Source: Hymenobacter aerilatus
GTDB lineage: Bacteria; Bacteroidota; Bacteroidia; Cytophagales; Hymenobacteraceae
Direction: 5' to 3'
DNA: 64,000 nt
NCBI RefSeq assembly: GCF_022921095.1
Contig: NZ_CP095053.1
Span: 786,501 to 850,500 of the forward strand
Shown here: positions 17,326 through 25,992 of the stretch, one piece after another
Layout: each line of letters begins with the position of its first letter
How positions within the stretch are numbered: position 1 is the first letter of the stretch
Notes under the pieces: generated by a model
The model's input: only the letters and a program-made list of their open reading frames with translations
The model's database searches: none
Told to the model about the DNA's origin: nothing
Made by a program: the position numbers and the translations under genes

Positions 17326-18966
17326 CTATTTCTTTCCAAACCGCGTCCCGAAAAAGTCATTCTGATTCCAGGTAGGGCGCTGTGGGTCCTGCGCCACCTG
17401 GTAGCCAATCAGGAAGTTGAGCTGCGCATAGCGGCGGCCGGCTTCAAAGTCGAAGGTGCCAGTGGTGTCGTCCTGGGGCTTGTGGTAAGTGGCGGCGCGC
17501 CACACTTGCACTTGTTCGCTGAGATTGTTTTTGCCATCGGCAGTTTTGTTGCCGTACTTGATGTGCAGAGCCGGAATACCCTGCATCACAAAGCTATACT
17601 GGTCGGAGCGGATGAAGCGGTTCTGCTCCGGCTCGGGGTCCTGCTCCAGGCTGATGCCCAGGTAGGCCGCAGCCCGTTCGGCTGGCTGTAGCAGCGAGGA
17701 GTGCTGTGCCCCCAGTGCCACCGCCGACAGCAGCGGCGCAATAATCGTAGGCATATCAGTGTTGATGTCGGCTACGATATTCTCCTTTGGCACGGTGGGG
17801 TGGCTGGCGAAGTAGGCCGAGCCCAGCAGACCCAATTCCTCGCCGGTTTGCAGCACAAACAGCACTGAGCGTTTCGGCTGGCTCTTGCCCTTCAGCTTAC
17901 TGTAGATTTTAGCAATTTCCAGCACCGAGGCCACACCCGAGGCATTGTCGTGGGCGCCGTTGTAGATGGAGTCGCCGCGCACGGGCACGCCTACCCCCAG
18001 GTGGTCGAGGTGGGCGCTGTGCACCACGTACTGGTCGCGCAGCTGCGCATCGGCGCCGGGTAGCTTGGCCACCACGTTGTAGCTCTCAAAATCCTGGTAG
18101 CCCGACTGGTAGCTGGCTTGCAAGGTGCCCATAAGAGCTTTCGACGCTGGCTTGCCGCTCCGCAAAGCCGGCAGTACCTGCGTGGTATCCAGCTGCGAGG
18201 CAACCAGCAACTGCTGAAAAGCAGGCGTGCTCAGATTGCCTACTATCTGCATGCCTTTCAGAAACGTGCGGGAGTTGGCCACCTGGCCCTGCGCGTCCAG
18301 CACATTGTAGGTCTGGCGCTTCGCGGTGGGCGAGGGGGTAGGCGCTTTCGGGTTGGTGCTGCCTACCAGCACGCCCACGGCGCCGTGCTGCAACGCCGTT
18401 TGCATCACCACCAGCAAGTCCTGGCTGGCCGAGGCCACGGTGCTGGGGAAATTGCGAGGGGCACCGCGCACTACCACTACTACCTTGCCTTTCACATCAA
18501 GGCCGGCGTAGTCGTCGTAGCCCAGCTCGGGGGCACTGATGCCGTAGCCGGCAAAGGCCAGCGGGGCCTCTGCAGTGCTGCTGGGCGCGCCGGGATTAGG
18601 GTTTAGGGTGAAGTCGGGGCCGTAGGTGAGGGCGCGCCCGTTGATGCTAAGGGTAGCGCCGGGTAGGGTAGTGGCCCGGCGCAGGCGCACAGTTTGGGTG
18701 TAGGTATCATTGTCGCCGGCGGGCTGCATGCCGAGGGATTTGAGCTGCCCTACCACGTAGTCGACGGCCAGCTGGTAGCCGGGCGTGCCGGGCTGGCGTC
18801 CGCGCAGCTTGTCGTCGGCCAAGTACCAGATATGTTGCTTAATGGCAGTAGGTTTCACTACTTCTAGTGCCCGCACCACTGGCTTGATAGGAGCAAGCGA
18901 CTGCGCCGAAACTGCCGGCCCGACCAGTACAAAACCAAGAAAAAAACAAACCGAACGAAGCCGCAT
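17326..18966 (-). CDS. Secreted M28-family metallopeptidase with PA domain
   Basis: 546 residues, signal peptide about 1-21 (VGPAVSAQ). A PA domain is inserted at about 120-270 (FAGYGISAPELGYDDYAGLDVKGKVVVVV). Peptidase motifs: HSAHLDHLG (H319, D321), DNASGVASVLEIA, TGEELGLLGS, ADINTDMP and a final His-bearing KYGN region, i.e. the di-zinc M28 set. Probably a periplasmic or secreted aminopeptidase. It is a distant paralogue of the gene at 22357. A terminator of the upstream gene ends just before its ATG. Confidence 0.9.
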   Translation of the reverse strand: MRLRSVCFFLGFVLVGPAVSAQSLAPIKPVVRALEVVKPTAIKQHIWYLADDKLRGRQPGTPGYQLAVDYVVGQLKSLGMQPAGDNDTYTQTVRLRRATTLPGATLSINGRALTYGPDFTLNPNPGAPSSTAEAPLAFAGYGISAPELGYDDYAGLDVKGKVVVVVRGAPRNFPSTVASASQDLLVVMQTALQHGAVGVLVGSTNPKAPTPSPTAKRQTYNVLDAQGQVANSRTFLKGMQIVGNLSTPAFQQLLVASQLDTTQVLPALRSGKPASKALMGTLQASYQSGYQDFESYNVVAKLPGADAQLRDQYVVHSAHLDHLGVGVPVRGDSIYNGAHDNASGVASVLEIAKIYSKLKGKSQPKRSVLFVLQTGEELGLLGSAYFASHPTVPKENIVADINTDMPTIIAPLLSAVALGAQHSSLLQPAERAAAYLGISLEQDPEPEQNRFIRSDQYSFVMQGIPALHIKYGNKTADGKNNLSEQVQVWRAATYHKPQDDTTGTFDFEAGRRYAQLNFLIGYQVAQDPQRPTWNQNDFFGTRFGKK

Positions 18967-18970
18967 AACG

Positions 18971-19002
18971 CAAAAGAAAAGCCCCGAATCACCTGATTCG
19001 GG
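18971..19002 (-). terminator. Intrinsic terminator after the CZB-like gene
   Basis: On the minus strand the stem GCCCCGAAT / ATTCGGGGC (loop about 6 nt) is followed by TTTTCTTTT. It closes the PAS / CZB-like pair and lies directly upstream of the M28 ATG. Confidence 0.75.
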
Positions 19003-19033
19003 GCGCGCAATATGCGAAAAAAGGCTGGGCCGC

Positions 19034-19396
19034 TTAGGCTACCGAACGCGTGCTTTGCTCTAGCTGAAGCAATAGCGTCTCAATTTGAGCCGCATACTGC
19101 TCCACTTTTTCCAGGCCGGTGCGAGACTCTTCAATCTGGCCGCGCTGGTACCGGCGCACCAGGTCGCGGCCTGTTTCGAGTAGAGTTTGCATCGTTTGCT
19201 CGATGGTGCGCACCTCGGGAAAGTCGCTGTATTTGGGCTTTACCACGTTATACAGCCACTGTCCTAGCGGATTGTCGCGCAGTACAAATAGGCTGTCTTC
19301 GGGTTCGCGCACGCCGTAGAGCACGGAGCGTAAGCGCGATTTGAAGAGCACCAGCTTGATGCGCGCCTGTTGAAAATCCAGTGTACTTATATCCAT
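19034..19396 (-). CDS. CZB-like four-helix protein lacking zinc ligands
   Basis: 120 residues from ATG 19396; an upstream TTG would add six. All helical and cytosolic. The order LDFQQARIKLVLFKSRLRSVLYG, then NPLGQWLYNVV, then FPEVRTIEQTMQTLLETGRDLV resembles the chemoreceptor zinc-binding (CZB) fold, where the same positions carry His and Cys zinc ligands. This protein has no His and no Cys anywhere, so it cannot bind zinc in that way. It is 41 bp downstream of a PAS-only protein, probably in the same operon. The fold assignment is by eye and tentative. Confidence 0.5.
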   Translation of the reverse strand: MDISTLDFQQARIKLVLFKSRLRSVLYGVREPEDSLFVLRDNPLGQWLYNVVKPKYSDFPEVRTIEQTMQTLLETGRDLVRRYQRGQIEESRTGLEKVEQYAAQIETLLLQLEQSTRSVA

Positions 19397-19437
19397 GCAG
19401 GAGAGATGCGGCAAAAATGCTACCGAGAGAACTGGAT

Positions 19438-20751
19438 TTACTGAAGATCAGCAGCGGGCGAGGTGGTATCTTCCTGGTGCTTGCGGGCGCTAATCAAGTC
19501 CGTCACATCATATGCAAACACAGTGATGCCTGCTTTCTGCCCGTTTTCTTCGAAGGGTTGGTAAGTAAAGTTAAAATAATGTTTTCGCAATTCGCTGGTG
19601 CCATCCTGGGCCAGCAGTAATTCTATTTCGTTGCCAATGAATGGCTCACCGGTTTCGTACACTTGGTTGAGCAACTGCTGAATGCCTTGGTCGGCCAACT
19701 CGGGTAGGGCCTCCAGCACGGTTTTGCCCACCAACTGCCGGTTCGGGAACAGACGCTGATACTCCGGGTTCACAAACTCGTACCGGTGCTCGGGCCCGCG
19801 TAGAATGCAGATAACGGCCGGGGCCTTCATCAGCAGGTTGTACAGCGTGTCGCGCTGGCTTTCCGCCATTTGATAGGCCTGATACGCTTGGTCGGAGAGG
19901 GTAGCCTGCTGCTCGTTGGTCACCAGCAGCTCCTCCACCATTTGCTTCTGGGCCTGTATATCAATGCCGCAGCCTATCCACATACTCACCTCGCCCTCGG
20001 GCGTGAAGTGGGGTAGGGCCTGCACCAGCAGCCAGCGGTACTGCCCGTCGTGGCGGCGCAGGCGGTACTCCACCTGGAACAGCGCCGGGTTGCTGACGGC
20101 TTGCTGCCACTGTTGCGCCACGCGCGGGGCATCATCGGGATGGAGCATTTTCAGCCAGCCTTTGCCCTCCAGCTCCGGCGGCGTGGCGCCCGTAAACTCC
20201 AGCCAGCGGGCATTGAAACTATCGGGGGTGCCATTGGGCTGGGTGGTCCAGATCATCACCGGCAACGACTCCAGAATGAAGCGCGTGCGTTCTTGCTGCT
20301 CGGCCAACTCGCGCTGCATCTGCTGGTTGCGCAAGAAGGCGCGGTGCTGCTCGGTTACGTCCTCCGTCTTTTGCAAGACGTACACCAGGCTGCCCTGCTC
20401 ATCTAAAATAGGGTAGTGCGTGGCCTGCCAGTAGCGCTCCTCGAAGCCGCCGCCCTGCTCGGCAGGCCGCTCCAGATCGTACCGGATCAGGGGCATGGTG
20501 TGCGGGGTGTGATGCTGGCGCACATGGGCGTGTGAGCCGGCCAGAATATCGGCCTCGTTCTGGCTGGCTACCGGGTAGGCTTCAAATAAAGGCTTGCCTA
20601 CCACCTGGTTCCGGCTTTTCAGCGACACGGCTACGTGGCTGTCGGTATTGTCTAGTACGGTGGCTTCCTCATTGGGAGCCATCAGCAGGAAGTTATCAGG
20701 TAGGGCGTGAAAAAGCTTCTGGTAATCGACGGGTAGGGAGGAAGTGGACAT
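19438..20751 (-). CDS. PAS-domain sensor protein without an output domain
   Basis: 437 residues from ATG 20751 (MSTSSLPVDYQKLFHALPDNFLLM); 26 in-frame codons upstream look non-coding. Three PAS modules: about 10-140, 160-285 (ending in a PAC motif WIGCGIDIQAQKQ) and 310-425 (FVNPEYQRLFPNRQLVGKTV...YDVTDL). The protein stops after the third PAS, with no HisKA, HATPase, GGDEF or methyl-accepting domain. It could be a ligand-sensing partner for a protein encoded elsewhere. The next gene encodes a CZB-like protein, a domain usually found with PAS and chemotaxis signalling, so the pair may work together. Confidence 0.8.
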   Translation of the reverse strand: MSTSSLPVDYQKLFHALPDNFLLMAPNEEATVLDNTDSHVAVSLKSRNQVVGKPLFEAYPVASQNEADILAGSHAHVRQHHTPHTMPLIRYDLERPAEQGGGFEERYWQATHYPILDEQGSLVYVLQKTEDVTEQHRAFLRNQQMQRELAEQQERTRFILESLPVMIWTTQPNGTPDSFNARWLEFTGATPPELEGKGWLKMLHPDDAPRVAQQWQQAVSNPALFQVEYRLRRHDGQYRWLLVQALPHFTPEGEVSMWIGCGIDIQAQKQMVEELLVTNEQQATLSDQAYQAYQMAESQRDTLYNLLMKAPAVICILRGPEHRYEFVNPEYQRLFPNRQLVGKTVLEALPELADQGIQQLLNQVYETGEPFIGNEIELLLAQDGTSELRKHYFNFTYQPFEENGQKAGITVFAYDVTDLISARKHQEDTTSPAADLQ

Positions 20752-20892
20752 GAAGCTGAAGCGCAGAATGGCAGGTACAGCGCGAATACGCAGTAATGAG
20801 AGTAAAGATACACCGATTCCGGGGCGCACGCCGGCGCCGGTAGCCGCACTAGAGGCAGCGCAAAGGCAGGAGGTGCCCGCAGGCGGCAGCTA

Positions 20893-22035
20893 CTATTTGC
20901 TCACGCGGTCGAGCAACTGCGCTATATCCTTAGTCGATACGGCTTTACCGGTGTCGGCGGCACGGTAGATAGCCTCCAACAGCTGCACATCGCGCAGGCC
21001 CATTTCGCCGGGCACGCGGGTAGGTTTGTTTTGTAAGATACAACTAGCGAAGTCGTCCATCTGCCGGGCCTGCTGATTCACGTTCTGCTTGTCCATCTTG
21101 CCCTTGCTGGTGTCGCCCTTCAAGCCACCGTAGCCGAAAGCAGGTTGCAGCTCAAACCAGCCGTTAGCCGCTTCGGCGCGTAAGCGCCCCATATTTTCGG
21201 TGTAGCTGCTACGGCAGTCGGCCGTAGAGCCATCGGCAAACGTGAATTGCCAGTTGATGGATTCCTCTACCTCGTTGAACTGCTCGGGCCGCGTTTTCTT
21301 GGGATAGTTAGCCGTCACAGATACCGGCAAGGCACCCTTCGTATAAATCACGCCCTGCACCGAGTAGATACCCATATCCATGAGTGGGCCGCCACCCGAA
21401 AGCTTCTTCTGAATGCGCCACGGCCGCTCGTTCTTGCCCATGGTAAAGCCGTTATCAGATTCCAGCTTCTTCACCGGCCCATATACCTTTTGCTGACCCA
21501 GGCGCATCATTTCCAGGTTGTGCGGGTCGAAGTGTAGGCGGTAGCCAATGCTGAGCTTTTTGCCGGCTGTGCGGCAGGCTTCAATCATGCGGCGGCAATC
21601 GGCGGCGGTGGTAGCCATCGGCTTTTCGCAGATGACGTGCTTGCCAGCCTTGGCCGCCCGCACCACGTACTCGGCGTGCAGGGCATTGGGCAGCACCACG
21701 TACACAATATCAATGGCCGGGTTGTCTTTGATCTGGTCGAACGTCTCGTAGGAGTAGACGTTTTTCTCCGGGATATTGTACTTCTGGCGCCACTCGGGCA
21801 CCTTATCGGGCGAGCCCGTTACGATGCCGGCCAGGTAGCAATTCTTGGTTTCTTGCAAGGCCGGCGCCAGCTGCCCCTTGCTGTAGCCGCCCAGTCCCAC
21901 CAGCGCCACGCCCAGTTTGCGCCCCTGCGGCCGCGCCTCCGAAAACAGGGGTAGGCCCAGCAACGTAGCGCCCAATCCCAGCGACAAGCGTTGCACAAAC
22001 TGGCGGCGGCGGATAAGAAAGTCAGTGGTTTTCAT
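20893..22035 (-). CDS. Gfo/Idh/MocA-family oxidoreductase, Tat-exported
   Basis: 380 residues from ATG 22035. The N-terminus has a twin-arginine signal (RRRQFVQRLSLGLGATLLGLPLFSEA), typical of glucose-fructose-oxidoreductase-like proteins exported with bound NAD(P). Rossmann motif GVALVGLGGYSKGQLAPAL, then CEKPMATTAADCR, whose Lys is the family's catalytic lysine. The C-terminal half is the substrate-binding alpha/beta domain. It probably oxidises or isomerises a sugar; substrate unknown. An inverted repeat begins 25 bp upstream of the ATG. Confidence 0.87.
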   Translation of the reverse strand: MKTTDFLIRRRQFVQRLSLGLGATLLGLPLFSEARPQGRKLGVALVGLGGYSKGQLAPALQETKNCYLAGIVTGSPDKVPEWRQKYNIPEKNVYSYETFDQIKDNPAIDIVYVVLPNALHAEYVVRAAKAGKHVICEKPMATTAADCRRMIEACRTAGKKLSIGYRLHFDPHNLEMMRLGQQKVYGPVKKLESDNGFTMGKNERPWRIQKKLSGGGPLMDMGIYSVQGVIYTKGALPVSVTANYPKKTRPEQFNEVEESINWQFTFADGSTADCRSSYTENMGRLRAEAANGWFELQPAFGYGGLKGDTSKGKMDKQNVNQQARQMDDFASCILQNKPTRVPGEMGLRDVQLLEAIYRAADTGKAVSTKDIAQLLDRVSK

Positions 22036-22356
22036 CGGCGGAAAAGGAAAGGAGGTGGCGTAGAGACACACTATGTTGTATCTCGTCATTGCTAAGGTGG
22101 TGTATTCTGCGTGAGTCCAGTTGTTCAACGATGAGACACAACATAGTGTGTCTCTACCTCATATACTTGCGGTTGGCGCTCTGCAACTTGTGTGCATAAG
22201 TACTGGCTTGGCAGCAGGAAGGTTATGGTTCAGCGTGTCTGCTGCGGCGCTGCATCAGTGGATAGGACCACGTTCTTTGCTTACTATTGCAAACCTGACT
22301 CTACGCCTCCGCGCTTCATTGTGCGGGGGCTAAGTTCTTCGTTCCTCTTTCTTACT
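22036..22356. other. Divergent intergenic region with a palindrome
   Basis: 320 bp between the Gfo/Idh gene and an M28 peptidase gene. The inverted repeat at 22060-22157 occupies the first third. From 22160 to 22356 I see no gene, terminator or clear promoter; a frame runs through this region in phase with the peptidase but has no coding features before ATG 22357. Confidence 0.6.
22060..22157. repeat. Long inverted repeat, GTAGAGAC class, in a divergent promoter region
   Basis: 28-nt arms (22060-22087 and 22130-22157), two mismatches, 42-nt loop. The arm starts GTAGAGACACACTATG. It is the only long palindrome here that lies between divergent genes, so it cannot be a 3' terminator for either neighbour. 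Confidence 0.88.
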
Positions 22357-24027
22357 ATGAAGCTTCCCTACCCCTCTTGCCTGCTGTCCGCGCTGGCCCT
22401 GCTGGCCGCCTGCAACAGCCAACCCGCTACCACAGCCACTACCGCCGCCACCGAAACCACCGCCACCGCAGGAGCCGACAGCATCACGGCCGAAACAATC
22501 GGCGGCTACCTGCGCGAGGTGTCATCGGACGAGATGATGGGCCGCAAGCCTTTCACGGCGGGCGAGGACAAGGCCACCGCCTACCTGGCCGCGCAATTCA
22601 AAGAGCTAGGCTTGCAGCCGGCTCCGTCGGGCAGCTATTTTCAGCCCGTGCCGATGGTCGAAATCAGCGTGAAGCCCGCGCCCACGGCCCAGATTGCCGG
22701 CAACGGCAAGAAGCTGACCATGCAATATAAAGACGATTACGTGGTGTTCAGCCAGCGCGAGCAGCCTACCGTGTCGGTGCAGAACTCGCCGCTGGTGTTT
22801 GCCGGCTATGGCGTGGTGGCGCCCGAGTACGGCTGGGACGACTACGCCGGCCTCGATGTGAAAGGCAAAACCGTGGTGGTGCTCGTAAACGACCCCGGCA
22901 ACGCCGGCAACGACACTACCCTCTTCAAGGGCAAGGCCATGACCTACTACGGCCGCTGGACCTACAAATACGAGGAAGCCGCCCGCCACGGCGCCGCCGG
23001 CCTGCTCATCGTGCATGACACCAAGCCGGCCGCCTACCCCTGGTCGGTGGTGCTGAGCGGGGCGGTAGGCCCCAAACTGCGCCCCCAAACCGAAGACAAA
23101 GGCGCCAGTAAGTGTGCCATAGAAGGCTGGCTGACGCTCGACGCGGCCAAGCGCCTCTTCACGGCCGCCGGCCAAAACTACGACCAGCTCTACACCGCCG
23201 CCAACACCAAGGGGTTCCGTGCCCGGCCGTTGGGTGGCCTCACGTTCAGCACTAGCCTGCAAAACGAGCTGCGCCGCCAAACCAGCAAAAACGTGCTGGC
23301 CGTGCTGCCCGGCACCACCCGCCCCGATGAGTACATCATCTACTCGGCTCACTGGGACCATTTTGGGATAGGGAAAGCCATTGCCGGCGACTCCATCTAC
23401 AACGGCGCCGTAGACGATGGCACCGGCCTGGCCGCGCTGCTCAGCATTGCCAAGGCCTTCAAAGAAGCACCACATAAACCCGAGCGTAGCATCGTTTTTC
23501 TGGCCGTGACAGGGGAGGAGCAGGGCCTGCTGGGCTCAGCCTACTACGCCCAGCACCCGCCGTTCCCGCTCAACAAAACCGTGGCCGACCTGAACATGGA
23601 CATGCTCTGGCCTTTCGGTAAGATGAAGGATTTGACAGTTATCGGCTACGGCCAATCGGAGCTGGAGGAGTACGCCCGTGTCGCCGCCCAGGCCCAAGAC
23701 CGCTACATCCTACCCGACCAGCAGCCCGAAACCGGCATGTTCTACCGCTCCGACCACTTTAGCTTTGCCCATGTGGGCGTGCCCTCGCTCTACGCCAGTG
23801 GCGGCTACGAAAGCCGCGATAAAGGCAAAGACTACATCGCCCAAAAGCGCCAGGAGTACACCACCAACTACTACCACAAGCCTGCCGACCAGTTCGACCC
23901 CAACTGGGACCTGTCCGGCATTGCCCAAGACGCGCAGCTGTACTTCGAGGTAGGAAAGAAGCTCGCCAGCGAAACGACGTTCCCACAGTGGAAAGAAGGC
24001 TCGGAGTTTAAATCTATAAAGCGGTAA
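22357..24027 (+). CDS. M28-family metallopeptidase, lipoprotein, with PA domain
   Basis: 556 residues from ATG 22357. Lipoprotein signal with lipobox LLAAC (Cys about 19), then a Thr/Ala-rich linker. The PA domain is at about 135-290 (FAGYGVVAPEYGWDDYAGLDVKGKTVVVL) and the M28 core includes SAHWDHFGIG (H332, D334), DDGTGLAALLSIA, TGEEQGLLGS, LNMDM and the late His region. It should be an exported aminopeptidase. It shares layout and many motifs with the gene at 17326-18966, so the two are probably paralogues, here lipid-anchored rather than soluble. Confidence 0.9.
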   Translation: MKLPYPSCLLSALALLAACNSQPATTATTAATETTATAGADSITAETIGGYLREVSSDEMMGRKPFTAGEDKATAYLAAQFKELGLQPAPSGSYFQPVPMVEISVKPAPTAQIAGNGKKLTMQYKDDYVVFSQREQPTVSVQNSPLVFAGYGVVAPEYGWDDYAGLDVKGKTVVVLVNDPGNAGNDTTLFKGKAMTYYGRWTYKYEEAARHGAAGLLIVHDTKPAAYPWSVVLSGAVGPKLRPQTEDKGASKCAIEGWLTLDAAKRLFTAAGQNYDQLYTAANTKGFRARPLGGLTFSTSLQNELRRQTSKNVLAVLPGTTRPDEYIIYSAHWDHFGIGKAIAGDSIYNGAVDDGTGLAALLSIAKAFKEAPHKPERSIVFLAVTGEEQGLLGSAYYAQHPPFPLNKTVADLNMDMLWPFGKMKDLTVIGYGQSELEEYARVAAQAQDRYILPDQQPETGMFYRSDHFSFAHVGVPSLYASGGYESRDKGKDYIAQKRQEYTTNYYHKPADQFDPNWDLSGIAQDAQLYFEVGKKLASETTFPQWKEGSEFKSIKR

Positions 24028-24036
24028 GTTGTAGTA

Positions 24037-24180
24037 ATGGCGCGGGGCTGTGCCCCGTGCCCACTATGCGTAGGCCTCCGGCCTACCCGCTAGAACGATT
24101 CATCCGAACATCCTAGCGGCGCGGACGACAGCAGGCCAGAGGCCTGCGCATAGTCGGCACGGGGCACAGCCCCGCGCCAT
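24037..24180. repeat. Long inverted repeat, GGGCTGTGCCCCG class, abutting a truncated element
   Basis: Arms of about 47 nt (24037-24083 and 24134-24180) are reverse complements with three or four mismatches; each arm contains a smaller palindrome (CGGGGCACAGCCCCG). The centre carries GAACGA as in other copies. It stands exactly where the left arm of the next element (24188-24270) should be, so it seems to have inserted into or replaced that arm. Confidence 0.85.
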
Positions 24181-24187
24181 CATCGGG

Positions 24188-24270
24188 CCTTATGCCAGTT
24201 GAACGACTGACGTACCAACGACTCGTTATTTCGTAATAAGGTCCTTCGCTCTGCTCAGGATGACAGATGC
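24188..24270. repeat. Truncated TCATCCTGAGC-class element (right arm and loop only)
   Basis: Begins CCTTATGCCAGTTGAACGA, identical over 19 nt to the inner left arm and loop of the copy at 56840-56963, then the conserved loop and an intact right arm (GGTCCTTCGCTCTGCTCAGG). The outer left arm is missing; the element at 24037-24180 lies in its place. Confidence 0.8.
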
Positions 24271-24292
24271 TTTTTATTCACCACTTCATTCC

Positions 24293-25837
24293 TTATTTCA
24301 TCGCCCGAAACTTCCGCTGCATAATCTCCTGCACGGACACGTTTTCAATCTTGCTTTCCAGCCAGGAAATAATGTCGAGGTAGAGGAAAGGCCGGCGCTC
24401 CAGTGGGTTCACGGCAATAGCGATGAGCTGGTTTTTGAGGTTGGTGAAGGCGCCTTTTAGCTCGCCGGGCGTGAGGTCGCCCACGGTGCGCAGGAAGCGG
24501 AAAATAGCCACCTGCATCTGCTGCTGTTCGTTCATCTTGCCCAGGAAGCGGTACACCGACTTAATCTGGTAGTCCAGGGCTTCGTCTTGGCCAGCTTCGT
24601 AGTGGGCTATCAGGTTCAGGATGCGGGCAAAGCACTGGATGTCCTCGCGCAGGCTGACTTCCTTGAACTGAATGATTTTGGTGAGGTATTCGATGGCCTT
24701 CTCATTGTCACCGCTACCAAAGTAGAGGCTGGCAATCTTGTAGTAGAACACCAGGCGGCGGTGCATATCAAGCTGTAGCCGGTACTCGTCGAGCTGCCCC
24801 AGTAAGCCCGGAATCAGCGCCAGTCCCTCCGTGAAGCGCCCTTCCAGAAAGTACAGGTTGATGTCGTTGGTGGCGATGTACTGGAACAGTAGGGACTCGA
24901 TGTTGGGGGTAGAACGGCGGTTGGGGTCGTTGGCGAAGGCCTTCAGCGTAGCCAGCACCTCCCGAAAGCGGCTGTAGTACAACGTATTGAACAGGGCAGC
25001 CAGCAAATTGTGCAAGCCCTTGATGTAGAGCATGGTTTGCTGGTTTTTCATGTCGGGCGTCTGCTCAAATAGCTCCACCCACTTGGAGGCGTAGCGGTAG
25101 CCGGCCGTGAAATCCTGCACAATGGTATAGTACCACACGTGCGCCTGGTAGTAGTAGAGCTGCTCGAAAAAGCCGCTCTGCTGCACCTGGGTAGGGGGCA
25201 GGGTAGTCCGAAAAAAGGCTGTCACCTGCTCGTAGTCCTGCTGGTTGCGGGCGTGGCCGGTTTTCAGGTAAAGCCCATACATCTGCAAGGCCGCATTGGA
25301 CAGCGCGTGCAATTGGCTCACTTGCCCCGTTGTGCCAGTCGATTCGCTGGCCAGCTCCTCAGCCCTACCCTCCAGGCTGCGCGTGATAAACTGCGACTCA
25401 ATCAGCTTCTCAAAATCCAGAGCCAGCAGGGCAATGTGCGAAAGCTGTTGCTGATACGCCGTGTTCTTTACCTTATCCAGCATTTTCAGGCTTTGCTGGT
25501 AGAAGCCCTTGTTGTAGAGCACGCGGGCGTAGCCCAATTGCTCGTGCAGCTGAATATCCACGTTCTGGCCCGCGTGGTAGAGGCGCAAATCGGACAATAA
25601 TTGCCGATAAAGATTGGCCTTGAGGTTGGCGAGCTGGGCCTTTTTGATGGCCGGCGCCAGCGTCAAAATGCGTTCTTCGTCGTAGTGTGGGAGCTGGTCG
25701 AGGGCGTCGAACAGCTGCAAAAACTTCAGTTCTTCGGCTGCCCCAGGGCGGTCGGCCGATAGTCGGAAATGCCGTTTTTCGGAGCGCGTCAGCGACTTGA
25801 TGAGCTGAAATACCGATTCGCCTGCTTCGTTTGGCAT
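24293..25837 (-). CDS. Hypothetical all-helical (TPR-like) protein
   Basis: 514 residues, cytosolic, no signal peptide or membrane segment. It is almost entirely helical with repeated 34-40 residue spacing of Leu/Tyr/Ala-rich helix pairs (for example LGYARVLYNKGFYQQSLKMLDKVKN and KIASLYFGSGDNEKAIEYLTKIIQF), which looks like tetratricopeptide repeats. The N-terminus (SVFQLIKSLTRSEKRHFRLSA) is characteristic of a Bacteroidota family for which I know no function. It is a single gene, convergent with the M28 peptidase and divergent from leuA. Probably a protein-protein interaction scaffold. Confidence 0.65.
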   Translation of the reverse strand: MPNEAGESVFQLIKSLTRSEKRHFRLSADRPGAAEELKFLQLFDALDQLPHYDEERILTLAPAIKKAQLANLKANLYRQLLSDLRLYHAGQNVDIQLHEQLGYARVLYNKGFYQQSLKMLDKVKNTAYQQQLSHIALLALDFEKLIESQFITRSLEGRAEELASESTGTTGQVSQLHALSNAALQMYGLYLKTGHARNQQDYEQVTAFFRTTLPPTQVQQSGFFEQLYYYQAHVWYYTIVQDFTAGYRYASKWVELFEQTPDMKNQQTMLYIKGLHNLLAALFNTLYYSRFREVLATLKAFANDPNRRSTPNIESLLFQYIATNDINLYFLEGRFTEGLALIPGLLGQLDEYRLQLDMHRRLVFYYKIASLYFGSGDNEKAIEYLTKIIQFKEVSLREDIQCFARILNLIAHYEAGQDEALDYQIKSVYRFLGKMNEQQQMQVAIFRFLRTVGDLTPGELKGAFTNLKNQLIAIAVNPLERRPFLYLDIISWLESKIENVSVQEIMQRKFRAMK

Positions 25838-25992
25838 TGTAGGAATGCGGAAGTTAATAGTATGGTAATCAAATGCTTTTGGAAATGTTCAAGGCATTAG
25901 AAATAGTAACAATTTCCAAAGCCTTTTTCCGAAGCCCAACTTTCCCGCCGTAGTTAGTAGACTGAAATCTGCTCACAATTTTCGCATCTACT

